From: an uncultured Desulfobacter sp. | GTDB taxonomy: Bacteria; Desulfobacterota; Desulfobacteria; Desulfobacterales; Desulfobacteraceae | Length of the DNA stretch: 64,000 nt | Reading direction: 5' to 3' | Assembly (NCBI RefSeq): GCF_963665355.1 | Contig: NZ_OY762229.1 | Span: 1,488,001 to 1,552,000, forward strand | Part shown: positions 10,055 to 19,552 of the stretch, one piece after another | Layout: every line of letters begins with the position of its first letter | How positions within the stretch are numbered: position 1 is the stretch's first letter | Notes under the pieces: model-generated | What the model saw: only the letters and a program-made list of their open reading frames with translations | What the model was told of the DNA's origin: nothing | Database searches by the model: none | Position numbers and translations under genes: made by a program

Positions 10055-10127
10055 AAAAAAGCCCCTGAAGACAGGGGCCATTGTAGATGCTGGTAGCGAC
10101 GCAGGGATGCGCCCTGTATTCTGCGTC
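10055..10127 (-). ncRNA. Candidate small RNA 3' end: stem-loop plus orphan Rho-independent terminator
   Basis: On the minus strand, GCCCCTG-TCTT-CAGGGGC is followed directly by six T residues (10055-10078), a textbook intrinsic terminator. Just upstream a second structure is present: GACGCAG/CTGCGTC (10098-10127) enclosing CAGGG/CCCTG. No minus-strand gene lies upstream for more than 1.4 kb, so the terminator has no coding client. A short non-coding RNA or a decayed gene are the alternatives. Confidence 0.4.
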
Positions 10128-10445
10128 TGCCGGGCTTTTCGGCGTTTATCTCTTGCCGATGTGAGAGAATGTGTACCAAAGAAATGGACCCCGAGTCAAG
10201 GCAAAATAGAGACTCAAAATGGTGCTCCTACACGCCTACTTTTTCATTTGCAAGCATAAAGACCAGAAACTATTCACGTAGGAGCGGCATTGGGTTGCTG
10301 TTAAAAATGACGCAAAAATCTGAAGTGGTTATCGTTATTTCGTATCCGTTAGTTTCCCCCCCCGGTGCCTCCGGTTCTGATCATGTGTCCTGACTGATGC
10401 CCGGCATATGGTTGTGCGGCTGCAACACATCCCTGTAACTGAATA

Positions 10446-10550
10446 CTCTGCCCTGCCCTGGTTGATTCTCAATGGTCTGATGCCACCCGGCAACAAGAAC
10501 TGGTCGGTCCTGATTCTTGCCCAGAGAATCTACAGGGCAGTAAACAGAGA
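10446..10550. other. Long interrupted inverted repeat upstream of the resolvase
   Basis: CTGCCCTG (10448-10455) pairs with CAGGGCAG (10533-10540), and GATTCTC (10464-10470) with GAGAATC (10524-10530). The outer CTCT/AGAG pairs as well. A transcript would fold into a roughly 105-base hairpin with a structured head. No open frame covers it. It may be a structured RNA or a recombination-associated site of the neighbouring element. Confidence 0.35.
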
Positions 10551-10590
10551 GAGTGACAGTTAGGGTATACCCATATTAGACATCAAAATA

Positions 10591-10676
10591 GTGTCGATAT
10601 AGGGTTTAAATAGGTAGTTATTGACACCATTCTAATAATATTTTAAAAGCTCAACTTACACTTTGATATGTGACAC
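10591..10676 (+). promoter_or_regulatory. Candidate resolvase recombination (res) site
   Basis: Three GTGTC/GACAC half-sites occur in the 115 bases before the resolvase start: GTGTCGATAT (10591-10600), GACAC (10623-10627) and GATATGTGACAC (10665-10676). The first and last are inverted relatives (ATATCGACAC against ATATGTGACAC). Serine resolvases bind multi-subsite res regions immediately upstream of their gene, often also as an autoregulatory operator. Confidence 0.4.
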
Positions 10677-10705
10677 CACCTGACTGGAACTGGAAAGGAT
10701 ACCCA

Positions 10706-11272
10706 ATGAAAATTTACGGCTACTGCAGAGTCTCAACACTGGATCAGAACCCCTCCATGCAACAGGATGCCATTCTTAAACGATACCCCGATGCCAAGAT
10801 ACTCAGCGAGGCAAAGAGTGGCACCACTACCAAAGGCCGGGAGAAACTGGACACCATCCTGGACATCATCGACCATGGGGAGAAGCTGGTGGTGTGGAAG
10901 CTGGATAGGCTTGCCAGGAACATGATGGATCTGCTCAAGATCGTAGAGGCCCTGAAAGACAAGGGAGCATCCTTGGAGATCCTGGACCAGGCTATAGACA
11001 CCAGCACGGCATCCGGTACAGCCTTCCTGCAAATGCTTGGCGTGTTTGCAGAATTTGAAACAAATCTTCGCAAGGAAAGGCAGATGGCAGGTATCCATAA
11101 GGCAAAGGACAGGGGCGTGTATACGGGCCGTAAGCCGTCCTTGACCATAGACCAATGCCGTGAGATCCACCAGAAAAAAAGCCAGGGTATGAATCCCACA
11201 CAGCTTGCCCGTGAGTATGCAGTGAGCCGGGCCACCATTTATAATGTCCTGAAAAAATCGGTGGCAGCATAG
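10706..11272 (+). CDS. Serine recombinase (resolvase/invertase family)
   Basis: Protein of 188 residues. The catalytic domain starts at MKIYGYCRVSTLDQN with the nucleophile Ser10. It contains WKLDRLARN and the long E-helix (FAEFETNLRKERQMAGI), and ends in a Hin-type helix-turn-helix (QLAREYAVSRATIYNVLKK). The ATG at 10706 is chosen over an upstream frame start at 10670 because AAAGGA lies 7 bases ahead and homology begins there. It probably resolves or inverts DNA of the small element that follows. Confidence 0.9.
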   Translation: MKIYGYCRVSTLDQNPSMQQDAILKRYPDAKILSEAKSGTTTKGREKLDTILDIIDHGEKLVVWKLDRLARNMMDLLKIVEALKDKGASLEILDQAIDTSTASGTAFLQMLGVFAEFETNLRKERQMAGIHKAKDRGVYTGRKPSLTIDQCREIHQKKSQGMNPTQLAREYAVSRATIYNVLKKSVAA

Positions 11273-11501
11273 TCAAGTAGATCCAAGGGATTTTTGTAGC
11301 AGTCAGTCGGACATACAGAAGCATAAAACGATTTCACACACACCATAAAAATGGCAAGACAACTTTCAACTGGTTATCGCCTGGAACATTTATAGAGGAA
11401 AGAAGCATTAGTGACTGAATGAATAGCGCTCCTGCCTGCTTACCGGTGATGGATACCCCAGAAACCAGGAAAGTATCAAGGAGCGTTGCCGTTTGGCAGT
11501 A

Positions 11502-11678
11502 TTAGCCCTGGAATGCTATAACGCTGCTGAAATATGAATTTTCAACCTGCTGTAATTCCACACCAATATGGTCGGACATATAAGAGGATAAAACAGCTTG
11601 ATATTCCCGGCACCAATCAATACTACCCTCTATGAAGGAAAGGCGGTCCAGATTCACAATGTATAATCGCCTTGTCAT
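11502..11678 (-). CDS. Small hypothetical protein of the accessory element
   Basis: Frame of 58 residues starting MTRRLYIVNLDRL, with a good GGAG ribosome-binding site directly upstream (GTGAAGGAGAC). It is unrecognised: no signal peptide, no transmembrane segment, mixed charge. It lies between the resolvase and the ribbon-helix-helix-like gene on the opposite strand. A hairpin (CTGTAGG/CCTACAG, 11709-11734) sits just upstream. The ribosome-binding site is the main support. Confidence 0.4.
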   Translation of the reverse strand: MTRRLYIVNLDRLSFIEGSIDWCREYQAVLSSYMSDHIGVELQQVENSYFSSVIAFQG

Positions 11679-11895
11679 GTCTCCTTCACGTGGTGGTGGA
11701 GGTCGGCTGTAGGTTCCTGCTCGGGGCCTACAGTCACTCCTTCTCCCATACCCTTTTCCACACCTTATCATCACCCTGAATTTAAATCTGTCTGTGTCTT
11801 TTTGCTTATACTCTTTTTCCAGTCCTTATCAGGGATCGGACGGCATCGGGCAGAACACCCAACAATATCCCCAACAACACAATGGAGGAAGCATT

Positions 11896-12309
11896 ATGCT
11901 CGTCCGAAACAAACAGGCAAAGACCATCAGGCCCCTGAGCGGTATCTACCAGTGCAACACCCGCATTGACCATGAAACCCACGAACGCCTGAAGTACCTG
12001 AAGGCCTATTACGACAAGGCCACGGGCTTATCCACAAATACCGGTGTAATCGTTCGCCGGGCCATCCAACTCCTCGCAGACCACATAGACAGGCAGGTCA
12101 TGGGGGAGCGGTCCGGGACCCTCACTAACCGGCAGGAACTCACCATATTAGACCGGTGCGCCAAAGGAGGGCAAATGGAAGGCCACCGCCGGACCCAATA
12201 TCAAGACCCTGGAAAGCAGGACGTGTTCCCCACATTCCGGGAACTGCAGAGGGCCGGAAAGAAACCCTACGATGCCTCGGAATACCGGGGGAAATCCATC
12301 AACAAGTAG
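11896..12309 (+). CDS. Ribbon-helix-helix-like DNA-binding protein of the accessory element
   Basis: Protein of 137 residues. The ATG at 11896 follows GGAGG by 7 bases, and the frame upstream looks non-coding. The N-terminal part has YQCNTRIDHETHERLKYLKA and then TNTGVIVRRAIQLLADHI. This resembles the beta-strand, helix, helix order of ribbon-helix-helix proteins that control plasmid copy number, partition or mobilisation. The C-terminal half is charged and proline-rich and probably disordered. The family assignment is from pattern only. Confidence 0.6.
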   Translation: MLVRNKQAKTIRPLSGIYQCNTRIDHETHERLKYLKAYYDKATGLSTNTGVIVRRAIQLLADHIDRQVMGERSGTLTNRQELTILDRCAKGGQMEGHRRTQYQDPGKQDVFPTFRELQRAGKKPYDASEYRGKSINK

Positions 12310-12539
12310 CAAGGAGAAGAACCTCCAACCATGACTGACCACAAAGAATTTATTTGGCATCTGCTGAACACCGTGGGTGCATTCATATGGGCAGCATTTT
12401 TATCGACCCTATGACAAATGACAGGCCGTACTGACCGGCACACCCCACCAACATTTAGATAAACCCCAAATCTGAAGGGCCTGGAGAACAACTCTTCGAG
12501 CCTTTCGTCATTTTAGAGAGAACGTGAAAGGTGTCCTGC

Positions 12540-13760
12540 ATGGACAGCAACAACATTATCAAAGTAATCGACGCCCCTTGCGGCAAAGGCAAAACATCCT
12601 GGGCCATCCAGCACATGAATGAACACGAAGGCCGGTACATTTTCATTACCCCGTTTCTGGATGAGGTGAATCGCACAAAGCAAAGCTGCCAGGGATTCAA
12701 GGAGCCATCGGACAAGAAAAGTTCAAAGATGGCGCACTTGAAGGACCTGCTGGACCGGCAGGAAAACATCGTATCCACCCACAGCCTGTTTTCAATGGCG
12801 GACGATGAAGTCTTGGACCTGCTTCGGTTGGGAGAATATACCCTGATCTTGGATGAAGTCATGGACGTGGTACACCGGGAAAAAATCTCGGGACATGATA
12901 TCCGACTGCTGATTGAAAGCGGCTGGATCAGGATCGACGAGGCCACCGCCCAGGTTATTGCCATGGACAGATTTGAGCCGTACAAAGGAAAATTCGATGA
13001 GATCATAGAAAAAGCAAGGGCCGGTCGCCTGATATACTTCAACAACACTTTCCTGGTCTGGGAGTTTTCCCCGGAGTTCTTCACGGCCATGCAGGAAACT
13101 TACGTCATGACTTACCTGTTCCGAGGGCAGGTACAGCGGTGCTATTTTGATTTCCACAAGCTGCCATATGCCATGCTCACGGTGACCGGGGAATATGGAG
13201 ATTATCGGCTGGTCCCTTACGACCCCGACACCGCAGACCTGGAGTTCCGGCAGTTTGCCCAGGAGAACATCCACGTTTATGAAGGTGACCTGAACGACAT
13301 CGGAAAAACGGGTCTGAGCTTTTCCTGGTACGAGAAGTATAACCGGCCCTCAAACCGGCTGCTGGTCAGGATCAAGAACAATACCCAGAATTACTTCAGG
13401 AACATCGTGAAAGGCAAAGCTTCAGAAAATATGTGGACGTGCTTCAAGGACACTCAGACACGGCTCAAGGGCAAAAGATACACCAAAGGCTTTGTCCAAT
13501 GCGGTGCCAGGGCAACCAACGATTACCGGCATAAGAAGAATCTGGCCTATCTGGTAAACCGTTACGCTCACCCCGGTATCATCCAGTATTTTGAAAGCCA
13601 GAGCGTGAAAATAGATCAGAATCTGTTTGCCGTATCCGAGCTGATTCAATGGGTATGGCGTTCACAAATCCGGGATGGGAAACCAATCAACCTGTATATG
13701 CCGTCCGAGAGGATGAAAAAGCTGCTTATGGAATGGATGTCCGGCGAATTTACCGGCTGA
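12540..13760 (+). CDS. P-loop ATPase/helicase-like protein of the accessory element
   Basis: Protein of 406 residues beginning MDSNNIIKVIDAPCGKGKTSW. Walker A is APCGKGKTS (12-20), a Walker-B-like LILDEVMD follows about 90 residues later, and THSLF resembles a helicase motif Ia/Ib segment. The layout recalls DEAD-type helicase N-terminal domains of phages and plasmids, but the C-terminal half lacks clear helicase motifs V and VI. The start is set by AAAGG upstream; a GTG at 12531 is possible. The likely role is replication or maintenance of the element, not further specified. Confidence 0.65.
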   Translation: MDSNNIIKVIDAPCGKGKTSWAIQHMNEHEGRYIFITPFLDEVNRTKQSCQGFKEPSDKKSSKMAHLKDLLDRQENIVSTHSLFSMADDEVLDLLRLGEYTLILDEVMDVVHREKISGHDIRLLIESGWIRIDEATAQVIAMDRFEPYKGKFDEIIEKARAGRLIYFNNTFLVWEFSPEFFTAMQETYVMTYLFRGQVQRCYFDFHKLPYAMLTVTGEYGDYRLVPYDPDTADLEFRQFAQENIHVYEGDLNDIGKTGLSFSWYEKYNRPSNRLLVRIKNNTQNYFRNIVKGKASENMWTCFKDTQTRLKGKRYTKGFVQCGARATNDYRHKKNLAYLVNRYAHPGIIQYFESQSVKIDQNLFAVSELIQWVWRSQIRDGKPINLYMPSERMKKLLMEWMSGEFTG

Positions 13761-13876
13761 TCCTGCAGAAAATAGAGCGTACGCTTTCCGATGCGGACCG
13801 GAAGCTGAAGATGCTTGTCAATAGGGCATCCCAGACACGAATCCTTAAAGGTAAAACCGACCGAAAGCACCCTTAA
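13733..13876 (+). CDS. Possible small protein overlapping the ATPase end
   Basis: A 47-residue basic helical frame (MDVRRIYRLILQKIER onward) overlaps the last 28 bases of the ATPase gene in another frame. It has only a weak ribosome-binding site. It may be a translationally coupled small gene or a C-terminal segment of the ATPase lost through a frameshift. No family is recognised. Confidence 0.25.
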   Translation: MDVRRIYRLILQKIERTLSDADRKLKMLVNRASQTRILKGKTDRKHP

Positions 13877-14248
13877 AGCTCATCACACGACTGATCCCCG
13901 AGATGCCCGTCAATAAAGGTTATCACTTCAAAAGTGATAAATTTCCTGCGAGATTCCCTATTGGCAAGCCTTTCGGCGTTTCGTCCTTAGAAGATAAGAG
14001 GTCTTAAGATTGAATAATTCGTGTAACACCAGGACGCAGGAGTACTTTAAGAATCTGTTGGATGGGGTTAAGTTTTGTACCCAGGATCTGAGTATTGAAC
14101 AGTGATGGAAAGCTCATATCTGAACATAGCTGTAAGTGATGCTCAGTAATTTTTTTACGACCATGCCGCAAAGGTCAACCAAAGTTCGTATCCATGGTCA
14201 CAGTGTATTCTGGTAGTAGGGTTATTGAAAAAAATAAAATCCCGATAG
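13877..14248. other. Gene-free boundary of the accessory element
   Basis: It contains a perfect stem TTATCACTT-CAA-AAGTGATAA (13920-13940). It also holds GCCTTTCGGCGTTT (13968-13981), closely similar to GGCTTTTCGGCGTTT at 10133-10147. The two copies bracket the resolvase, ribbon-helix-helix and ATPase genes and could be element ends. The rest shows no coding character. Confidence 0.3.
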
Positions 14249-15142
14249 GCCTGCCTGCCTCTTGATTTTCGGTTTTATATGATGAAAAAGGATATTGATG
14301 CCGAATCGGCTACTGCCACACGAAGAGGACAGGTTCTTCCCTTTGAAGACAAAATGGCACAAGCGGCTACAATGATAACGGACATTCAAAATTATTTTAA
14401 GCAGCCGGTGTTGATTGTGACAGATAGCTGGTTTGGCAACAATGGCCTCTGGTCCAGGTTGGATCGTGAAACTGACGGCGCTTTCCATCTGCTTTCGTGT
14501 ATGCGAACAAATATTACATTATATGACGTTGCACCTGTCTGTGCGGGGACACCGAAGGCTGGCCGCCCACGAAAATATGGCCAACGTTTGGGATCTGTTG
14601 ATACTTGTGCAGCGAAATTGAAGGAGAAGGCTCGGAATTATCGAGTTTTTCTGTACGGCAAAAAAAAGGAAGTGCAGGCATATTCACAAACCGTTATGCT
14701 GAAAACGATGAAATGCCGCGTACGAGTTGTCTGGGTTTATCGAAAAACACGGTATGTCGCCCTCATGACCACAGATATGGAGCTTTCGGTTGAGCAAATT
14801 ATAGAATATTATGGTGCACGGTGGAAAATTGAATCCGGGTTTAAAGAAATCAAACAGGATATTGGCAGTTCAAAATCACAAGTTCGAAATTCGGAATCCG
14901 TATTAAATCATCTTAATTTCTGCATGATGGCCACCACGCTGACATGGATCTATGCCGACCGATTGGAAAACGCACCAGATCGAAGACATAAAATTCGGGG
15001 GCGAGCCGGATTTGCATTTTCTGATGTGCGCAGGATAATTGCGGAGGCGGCATTGAGTTCTGATTTTTATAGTGTTTGCCCTGTACCGGGGCAAAACCCA
15101 CAAAAATCTTTGGTCAGGACCTTGCTGAACATGGTTGCATAG
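14249..15142 (+). pseudogene. IS4-superfamily DDE transposase, N-terminally truncated
   Basis: The readable frame (ATG at 14279, 287 residues) keeps the second catalytic Asp region (LIVTDSWFGNNGLW). It also keeps the Y-R-E-K signature typical of IS4-type transposases (YYGARWKIESGFKEIKQ). The N-terminal third with the first Asp is missing: upstream bases read KIPIG in another frame and then break. The C-terminus is intact (LLNMVA stop) and is followed by about 30 bases of IS end. The element is therefore non-functional. Confidence 0.8.
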
Positions 15143-15175
15143 CAAGTGCTTGGTAAATTTATAGGAAACTTTAGG

Positions 15176-15688
15176 TATGACAATACAGTCCGATTTTTTG
15201 ACAACCTGGAAAGCATGAAAAAAGAAGGTTATGTCTTTGATGAACATATAACTGTAGATGGGGGGCATGGCCGCATTGAAACCCGTAGAAGCGTAACGAC
15301 GTCTGATATTGGCTGGCTTTATGACAAAGAGAACTGGCCTGGTCTGAAATCATTAGGCATGATCGAAAGCACCCGGGAAGTCAACGGAGAAACCAGCTAT
15401 GAAACGCGTTATTATATATCCAGCCTTGATGGCTCTGCCCAATTATTTGGCGATTCGGTTCGCAAGCATTGGGGAATAGAGAATTCTGTCCATTGGGTAT
15501 TGGATATCGCTTTTCGAGAGAATGAAAGCAGGATACGCAAAGTGTTTGGGCCTGAGAATTTTTCAGCAATTCGGCATATTGCGTTAAACCTGCTTAAAGA
15601 AAATAAAAACTTCAAAGGAAGCATGAATTCAAAAAGATTGAATGCTGCAATGAACAAACAATATTTGCAGGATGTGGTGTTCGGATAA
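15176..15688 (+). pseudogene. ISAs1-family transposase, C-terminal fragment
   Basis: The frame after the IS junction reads GGHGRIETRR, WPGLKSLGMIESTRE, RKHWGIENSVHWVLDIAFRE and IRHIALNLLK. These are hallmark C-terminal motifs of ISAs1-family transposases. The N-terminal half is absent because the IS4-type remnant ends immediately upstream. The apparent 180-residue frame from 15146 is chimeric, since its first residues are read from the end of the other IS. Confidence 0.8.
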
Positions 15689-15840
15689 AGGATGATGGTT
15701 GACATAACAAGACTATATCAAGAAAGTTTACGTGCGTTGACCCTGATATAAACATGAATTGGGTTTGTTCATAAGAGTTTATATGATATACTGATTGAGT
15801 ATTTTAAAAATTAAAACAACAGGATAGGATTTTAAAGTAT

Positions 15841-16071
15841 ATGTGTTTGGCTGTACCTTCAAAAATTATTGAAATCAACGATGCCGTAGCCAAGGTGGAA
15901 GTGGACGGGGTGGTCCGTCAGGCCAGCCTGATGCTGCTTGAGGATGCCCGTATCGGGGATTATGTTATTATTCATGCCGGATTTGCCATTTCAAAGGTGG
16001 ATGAAGAAGCTGCATTGCAAACCATTGCAGATATGCGTAGGATACTTGAATTGGGCGGCGGTCCGGCCTGA
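15841..16071 (+). CDS. hypC: [NiFe]-hydrogenase maturation chaperone HypC
   Basis: Protein of 76 residues starting MCLAVPSKI with the essential Cys2, full length for the family. HypC carries the Fe(CN)2CO unit together with HypD and chaperones the immature large subunit. It is the first gene of hypC-hypF-hypD-hypE and ends 6 bases before hypF. AGGAT lies upstream. No hydrogenase structural genes or hypAB are in the window. Confidence 0.93.
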   Translation: MCLAVPSKIIEINDAVAKVEVDGVVRQASLMLLEDARIGDYVIIHAGFAISKVDEEAALQTIADMRRILELGGGPA

Positions 16072-16077
16072 TTTTAA

Positions 16078-18450
16078 ATGCGTTCTTCCGGCATAGCGGC
16101 AAAAAAAATTGAAATCTCAGGGGTGGTCCAGGGGGTCGGGTTCCGCCCTTTCTTATTTGGTCTTGCAGCCGCGCATCATCTTTGCGGCCATGTGTCCAAT
16201 ACGGCTTCCGGTGTAGCGCTTTTCGTCCAGGGAACGCCCCGGGACCTGGCTGCTTTTCTTTTTGATATTCCTGAAAAAAAACCGCTGCTGTCACAGATTT
16301 CACGCATGGTTTCAACGGACACACAACCGGTAGATTTGGCTGATTTCACCATTCTTAAAAGCCAGGTTGCCCAGACCCGGTCCGCCTTGATCTCTCCGGA
16401 TGTGGGGGTGTGCCCCGATTGCCTTAAAGAGATGCAGGATCCTTGTGACCGCAGGTTTGAATACCCTTTTATCAACTGTACCAACTGCGGGCCAAGATAC
16501 ACCATCATCCAGGATATTCCCTACGATCGGTCCCAAACCTCTATGAAGTCCTTTGCCATGTGTCCGAATTGCCTGAAAGAGTATGAAGACCCCTTGAACC
16601 GCCGATTCCACGCCCAGCCCAATGCCTGCCCCGTATGCGGTCCCCGGGTGTTTTTGACGGACAATACGGGAAAACAGGTGGGCGGGGATGACCCGGCAAA
16701 GGCCATGGCACTTGCGGCCCAGTTTCTAAGACAGGGAAAAATCGTTGCGGTCAAAGGACTTGGCGGGTTTCACCTGGCTGTGGATGCCACCAGCGCCACT
16801 GCGGTTGATTTGCTGCGCCTAAGAAAAAAACGTCCTCATAAACCATTTGCCCTCATGGCGGCCTGGAATTCTTCTGTGTTTAATCATGTCTGCATGAGTG
16901 AAGAAGAAAAAAAGTTGCTGCGGTCCTATCAACGGCCCATTGTGCTGTTGGAAAAAAAGGCGCGGTCCCGGTTTAAGGACACAGATCTTGCCCCGAACCT
17001 TTCTTTGGACAACCGTTGTCTGGGTATCATGCTTCCCTATACGCCGCTGCACTATCTGCTTCTGGAAAAGGGGCCCGATATTCTGGTCATGACCTCGGGA
17101 AACCGGTCCGGTGAACCCTTGTCCATTGACAATGCCGCCGCCCTGGATGCCTTTTCCCATATTGCCGACTATTTTCTGCTTCACGACCGGGATATCTATT
17201 TCAGGGCCGATGACTCCATTGCCAGGATCCAGCAGGGCAAACTGCGGTTTTTGCGCCGGTCCAGGGGATATGCCCCCCTGCCCGTGGATATAACACCGCC
17301 TGGCGGTGACGGACTTGCCAATATTCTTGGGTGCGGGGCCGGTATGAAATCCACTGTCTGCCTCACCCGGGACCGGTACGCTTTTTTAAGCCCGCACATC
17401 GGGGATCTGGAATCGCTGCAGGTTCGCAATTTTTATAAAGCCAGCATTGAACATATGCAAAAAATTTTGGATATCCGGCCTGGCTGCGTGGCCCATGACC
17501 TGCATCCGGGATATTTTTCCACACAATTTGCCAAGGCCCTTGGGGATCAGGGACTGCCTCTGGTAGGGGTCCAGCACCATCATGCCCATGCCCTTTCCTG
17601 CATGGCGGAAAATCACCTGGACGGAAAGGTGCTTGCCCTGACCCTGGACGGCACGGGTCTGGGCACCGACGGCCATATCTGGGGCGGGGAAGTGCTGGCC
17701 TGTACCTATGAAGGATTTGAGCGCTGTGCACAGCTGGATTACCTGCCCATGCCGGGAGGGGATGCCGCGGTGACAGCGCCGTGGCGCATGGCGGTTTCCC
17801 TGTTGTATAAGGTGTATGGGGCACAGATGACAGACCTGGATATCCCTTTTGTCCGGGCCCTGGACAAATCCAGGCTGGCATTTTTAATCCAGATGATGGA
17901 CCGGCAGGTGAACTGTCCGTTGACATCTAGTACAGGCCGTCTGTTTGATGCGGTTTCCGCTCTTCTGATGATTTGCCATGAAATTTCCTATGACAGCCAG
18001 GCCGCCATTGCACTGGAAGCGGCTGCTGACTTTCAAGACCCGGCAATCACCGCGTACCCCTTTGACATAAATAGAAAAGACATGGAAACAGGCGCTGACG
18101 GCTGTGGGATTATCACCGCCGGTTCCTGGGTACGGCAGATGGTGGCCGAGATCAAAAACGGTGTGCCCCGGGGGCGAATTGCGGCACGGTTTCATCTGAC
18201 CCTGTGTGATATGATGGTGAACGCTGCCGCGCGCGCCGGTCAGAAAACCGGCCTTGACCGTATTGTTTTGTCCGGCGGGGTGTTTAACAATGATGCGGTT
18301 TTTTCCCGGATAACCCGTACGCTTAAAGAAAAAGGATTTAACGTGTATACCCACAGCATTGTTCCCTGCGGGGATGGCGGCATTGCCCTGGGGCAGGCCA
18401 TGGCGGCCGCCACCCGGAGACCCAAAATAAAGCAGAAAGGCAACCCATGA
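16078..18450 (+). CDS. hypF: Carbamoyltransferase HypF
   Basis: Protein of 790 residues, normal length. Domains in order: acylphosphatase-like (SGVVQGVGFRPF near residue 15); two zinc-finger-like CxxC pairs (CPDC/CTNC and CPNC/CPVC, about 108-200); a YrdC/Sua5 domain; and the Kae1-like carbamoyltransferase with VQHHHAHALSC near residue 497 and VLSGGVFNN near 720. It makes the thiocarboxamide on HypE from carbamoyl phosphate and ATP, the precursor of the active-site cyanides. Its end overlaps hypD by 4 bases. Confidence 0.95.
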   Translation: MRSSGIAAKKIEISGVVQGVGFRPFLFGLAAAHHLCGHVSNTASGVALFVQGTPRDLAAFLFDIPEKKPLLSQISRMVSTDTQPVDLADFTILKSQVAQTRSALISPDVGVCPDCLKEMQDPCDRRFEYPFINCTNCGPRYTIIQDIPYDRSQTSMKSFAMCPNCLKEYEDPLNRRFHAQPNACPVCGPRVFLTDNTGKQVGGDDPAKAMALAAQFLRQGKIVAVKGLGGFHLAVDATSATAVDLLRLRKKRPHKPFALMAAWNSSVFNHVCMSEEEKKLLRSYQRPIVLLEKKARSRFKDTDLAPNLSLDNRCLGIMLPYTPLHYLLLEKGPDILVMTSGNRSGEPLSIDNAAALDAFSHIADYFLLHDRDIYFRADDSIARIQQGKLRFLRRSRGYAPLPVDITPPGGDGLANILGCGAGMKSTVCLTRDRYAFLSPHIGDLESLQVRNFYKASIEHMQKILDIRPGCVAHDLHPGYFSTQFAKALGDQGLPLVGVQHHHAHALSCMAENHLDGKVLALTLDGTGLGTDGHIWGGEVLACTYEGFERCAQLDYLPMPGGDAAVTAPWRMAVSLLYKVYGAQMTDLDIPFVRALDKSRLAFLIQMMDRQVNCPLTSSTGRLFDAVSALLMICHEISYDSQAAIALEAAADFQDPAITAYPFDINRKDMETGADGCGIITAGSWVRQMVAEIKNGVPRGRIAARFHLTLCDMMVNAAARAGQKTGLDRIVLSGGVFNNDAVFSRITRTLKEKGFNVYTHSIVPCGDGGIALGQAMAAATRRPKIKQKGNP

Positions 18451-19535
18451 GTTTAACATCCAACCTGGATTTTAAAGATCCTGAAATTTCAAAGGCCCTG
18501 GTGGCCCGGATCCGTGAAAAAAGTACCCGGCCGTTGCGGCTGATGGAAGTGTGCGGCACCCATACCATGGCCATTTTTCGTTACGGCATCCGGTCTGTGC
18601 TGCCAGACACCATCACCCTTTTATCAGGCCCCGGCTGTCCTGTGTGTGTCACCGCCCAGAAGGACATTGACGCCTATGTGATGCTGGCGAGAAAAACCGA
18701 TGTGATTCTGACGACCTTCGGTGATTTGATGAAGGTGCCGGGGTCCGGGTCCAGTCTTGCCGGGGAAAAGGCCAAGGGTGCGGATGTCCGCATGGTCTAT
18801 TCCATCTTTGATGCCCTGGACATGGCAAAGGAAAATCCGGACAAAGAGGTGGTGTTTTGCGCAGTGGGCTTTGAAACCACCATCCCGACCATTGCAGGGG
18901 CCGTGCTCACCGCCAAAGCCCGGGGGGTAAATAATTTCAGCGTTTACGGGGCCAACAAGCTGACGCCTCCGGCCCTGGCCGCGCTCATGGAGACCGACGG
19001 TGTTCAGATAGACGGATTTATTCTGCCAGGACACGTATCTGTCATCACAGGCCTTGACGCCTTTGCACCAACATTTGAAAGATATAATATCCCTTCGGCG
19101 GTCACAGGATTCGAACCTGTGGATATCCTTAAGGCCGTGCTCCTACTTGTGGAGCAAAATGAATCCGGAACCCCCGGGCTGGTCAATGCCTACCCCCGGG
19201 CTGTGGCGGATGCCGGAAATCCCAAAGCCCGGGCAATCATGGATCAGGTGTTTGAAAAGGCCGATGCCCTGTGGAGAGGGATCGGTAATATCCCGGATTC
19301 AGGCATGGTGCTGAGGGAATCCTTTTCCCAGTTTGACGCTGCCAGAAAATTTAATTTGGCGATTCCGGATACCCGGGAACCGGCCGGATGCGACTGCGGC
19401 AAAATTTTAATGGGGCTCAAACGGCCGGATCAGTGCCGGCTGTACAAAAAAACCTGTACCCCCATGCATCCGGTGGGACCCTGCATGGTTTCCAGCGAGG
19501 GATCCTGTGCGGCCTTCTATAAATACAGCCGGTAA
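18447..19535 (+). CDS. hypD: Fe-S maturation protein HypD
   Basis: Protein of 362 residues. Conserved motifs are EVCGTHTMAIF, LSGPGCPVCVTAQ, CAVGFETT and the C-terminal cysteine cluster CDCGKILMG, CRLYKKTC, GPCMVSSEGSC that binds a [4Fe-4S] cluster. It builds the Fe(CN)2CO moiety with HypC and HypE. It starts inside the last codons of hypF and ends 17 bases before hypE. Confidence 0.95.
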   Translation: MSLTSNLDFKDPEISKALVARIREKSTRPLRLMEVCGTHTMAIFRYGIRSVLPDTITLLSGPGCPVCVTAQKDIDAYVMLARKTDVILTTFGDLMKVPGSGSSLAGEKAKGADVRMVYSIFDALDMAKENPDKEVVFCAVGFETTIPTIAGAVLTAKARGVNNFSVYGANKLTPPALAALMETDGVQIDGFILPGHVSVITGLDAFAPTFERYNIPSAVTGFEPVDILKAVLLLVEQNESGTPGLVNAYPRAVADAGNPKARAIMDQVFEKADALWRGIGNIPDSGMVLRESFSQFDAARKFNLAIPDTREPAGCDCGKILMGLKRPDQCRLYKKTCTPMHPVGPCMVSSEGSCAAFYKYSR

Positions 19536-19552
19536 AATACAAGGAAAAAACC

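Noticed and set aside
10744-11238. Minus-strand frames of 145-164 codons
   Set aside because: Antisense to the well-supported resolvase.
19090-19130. ATTCGAACCTGTGG stretch that looks like a tRNA T-arm
   Set aside because: It encodes conserved GFEPVDI of HypD and there is no acceptor or anticodon stem nearby.
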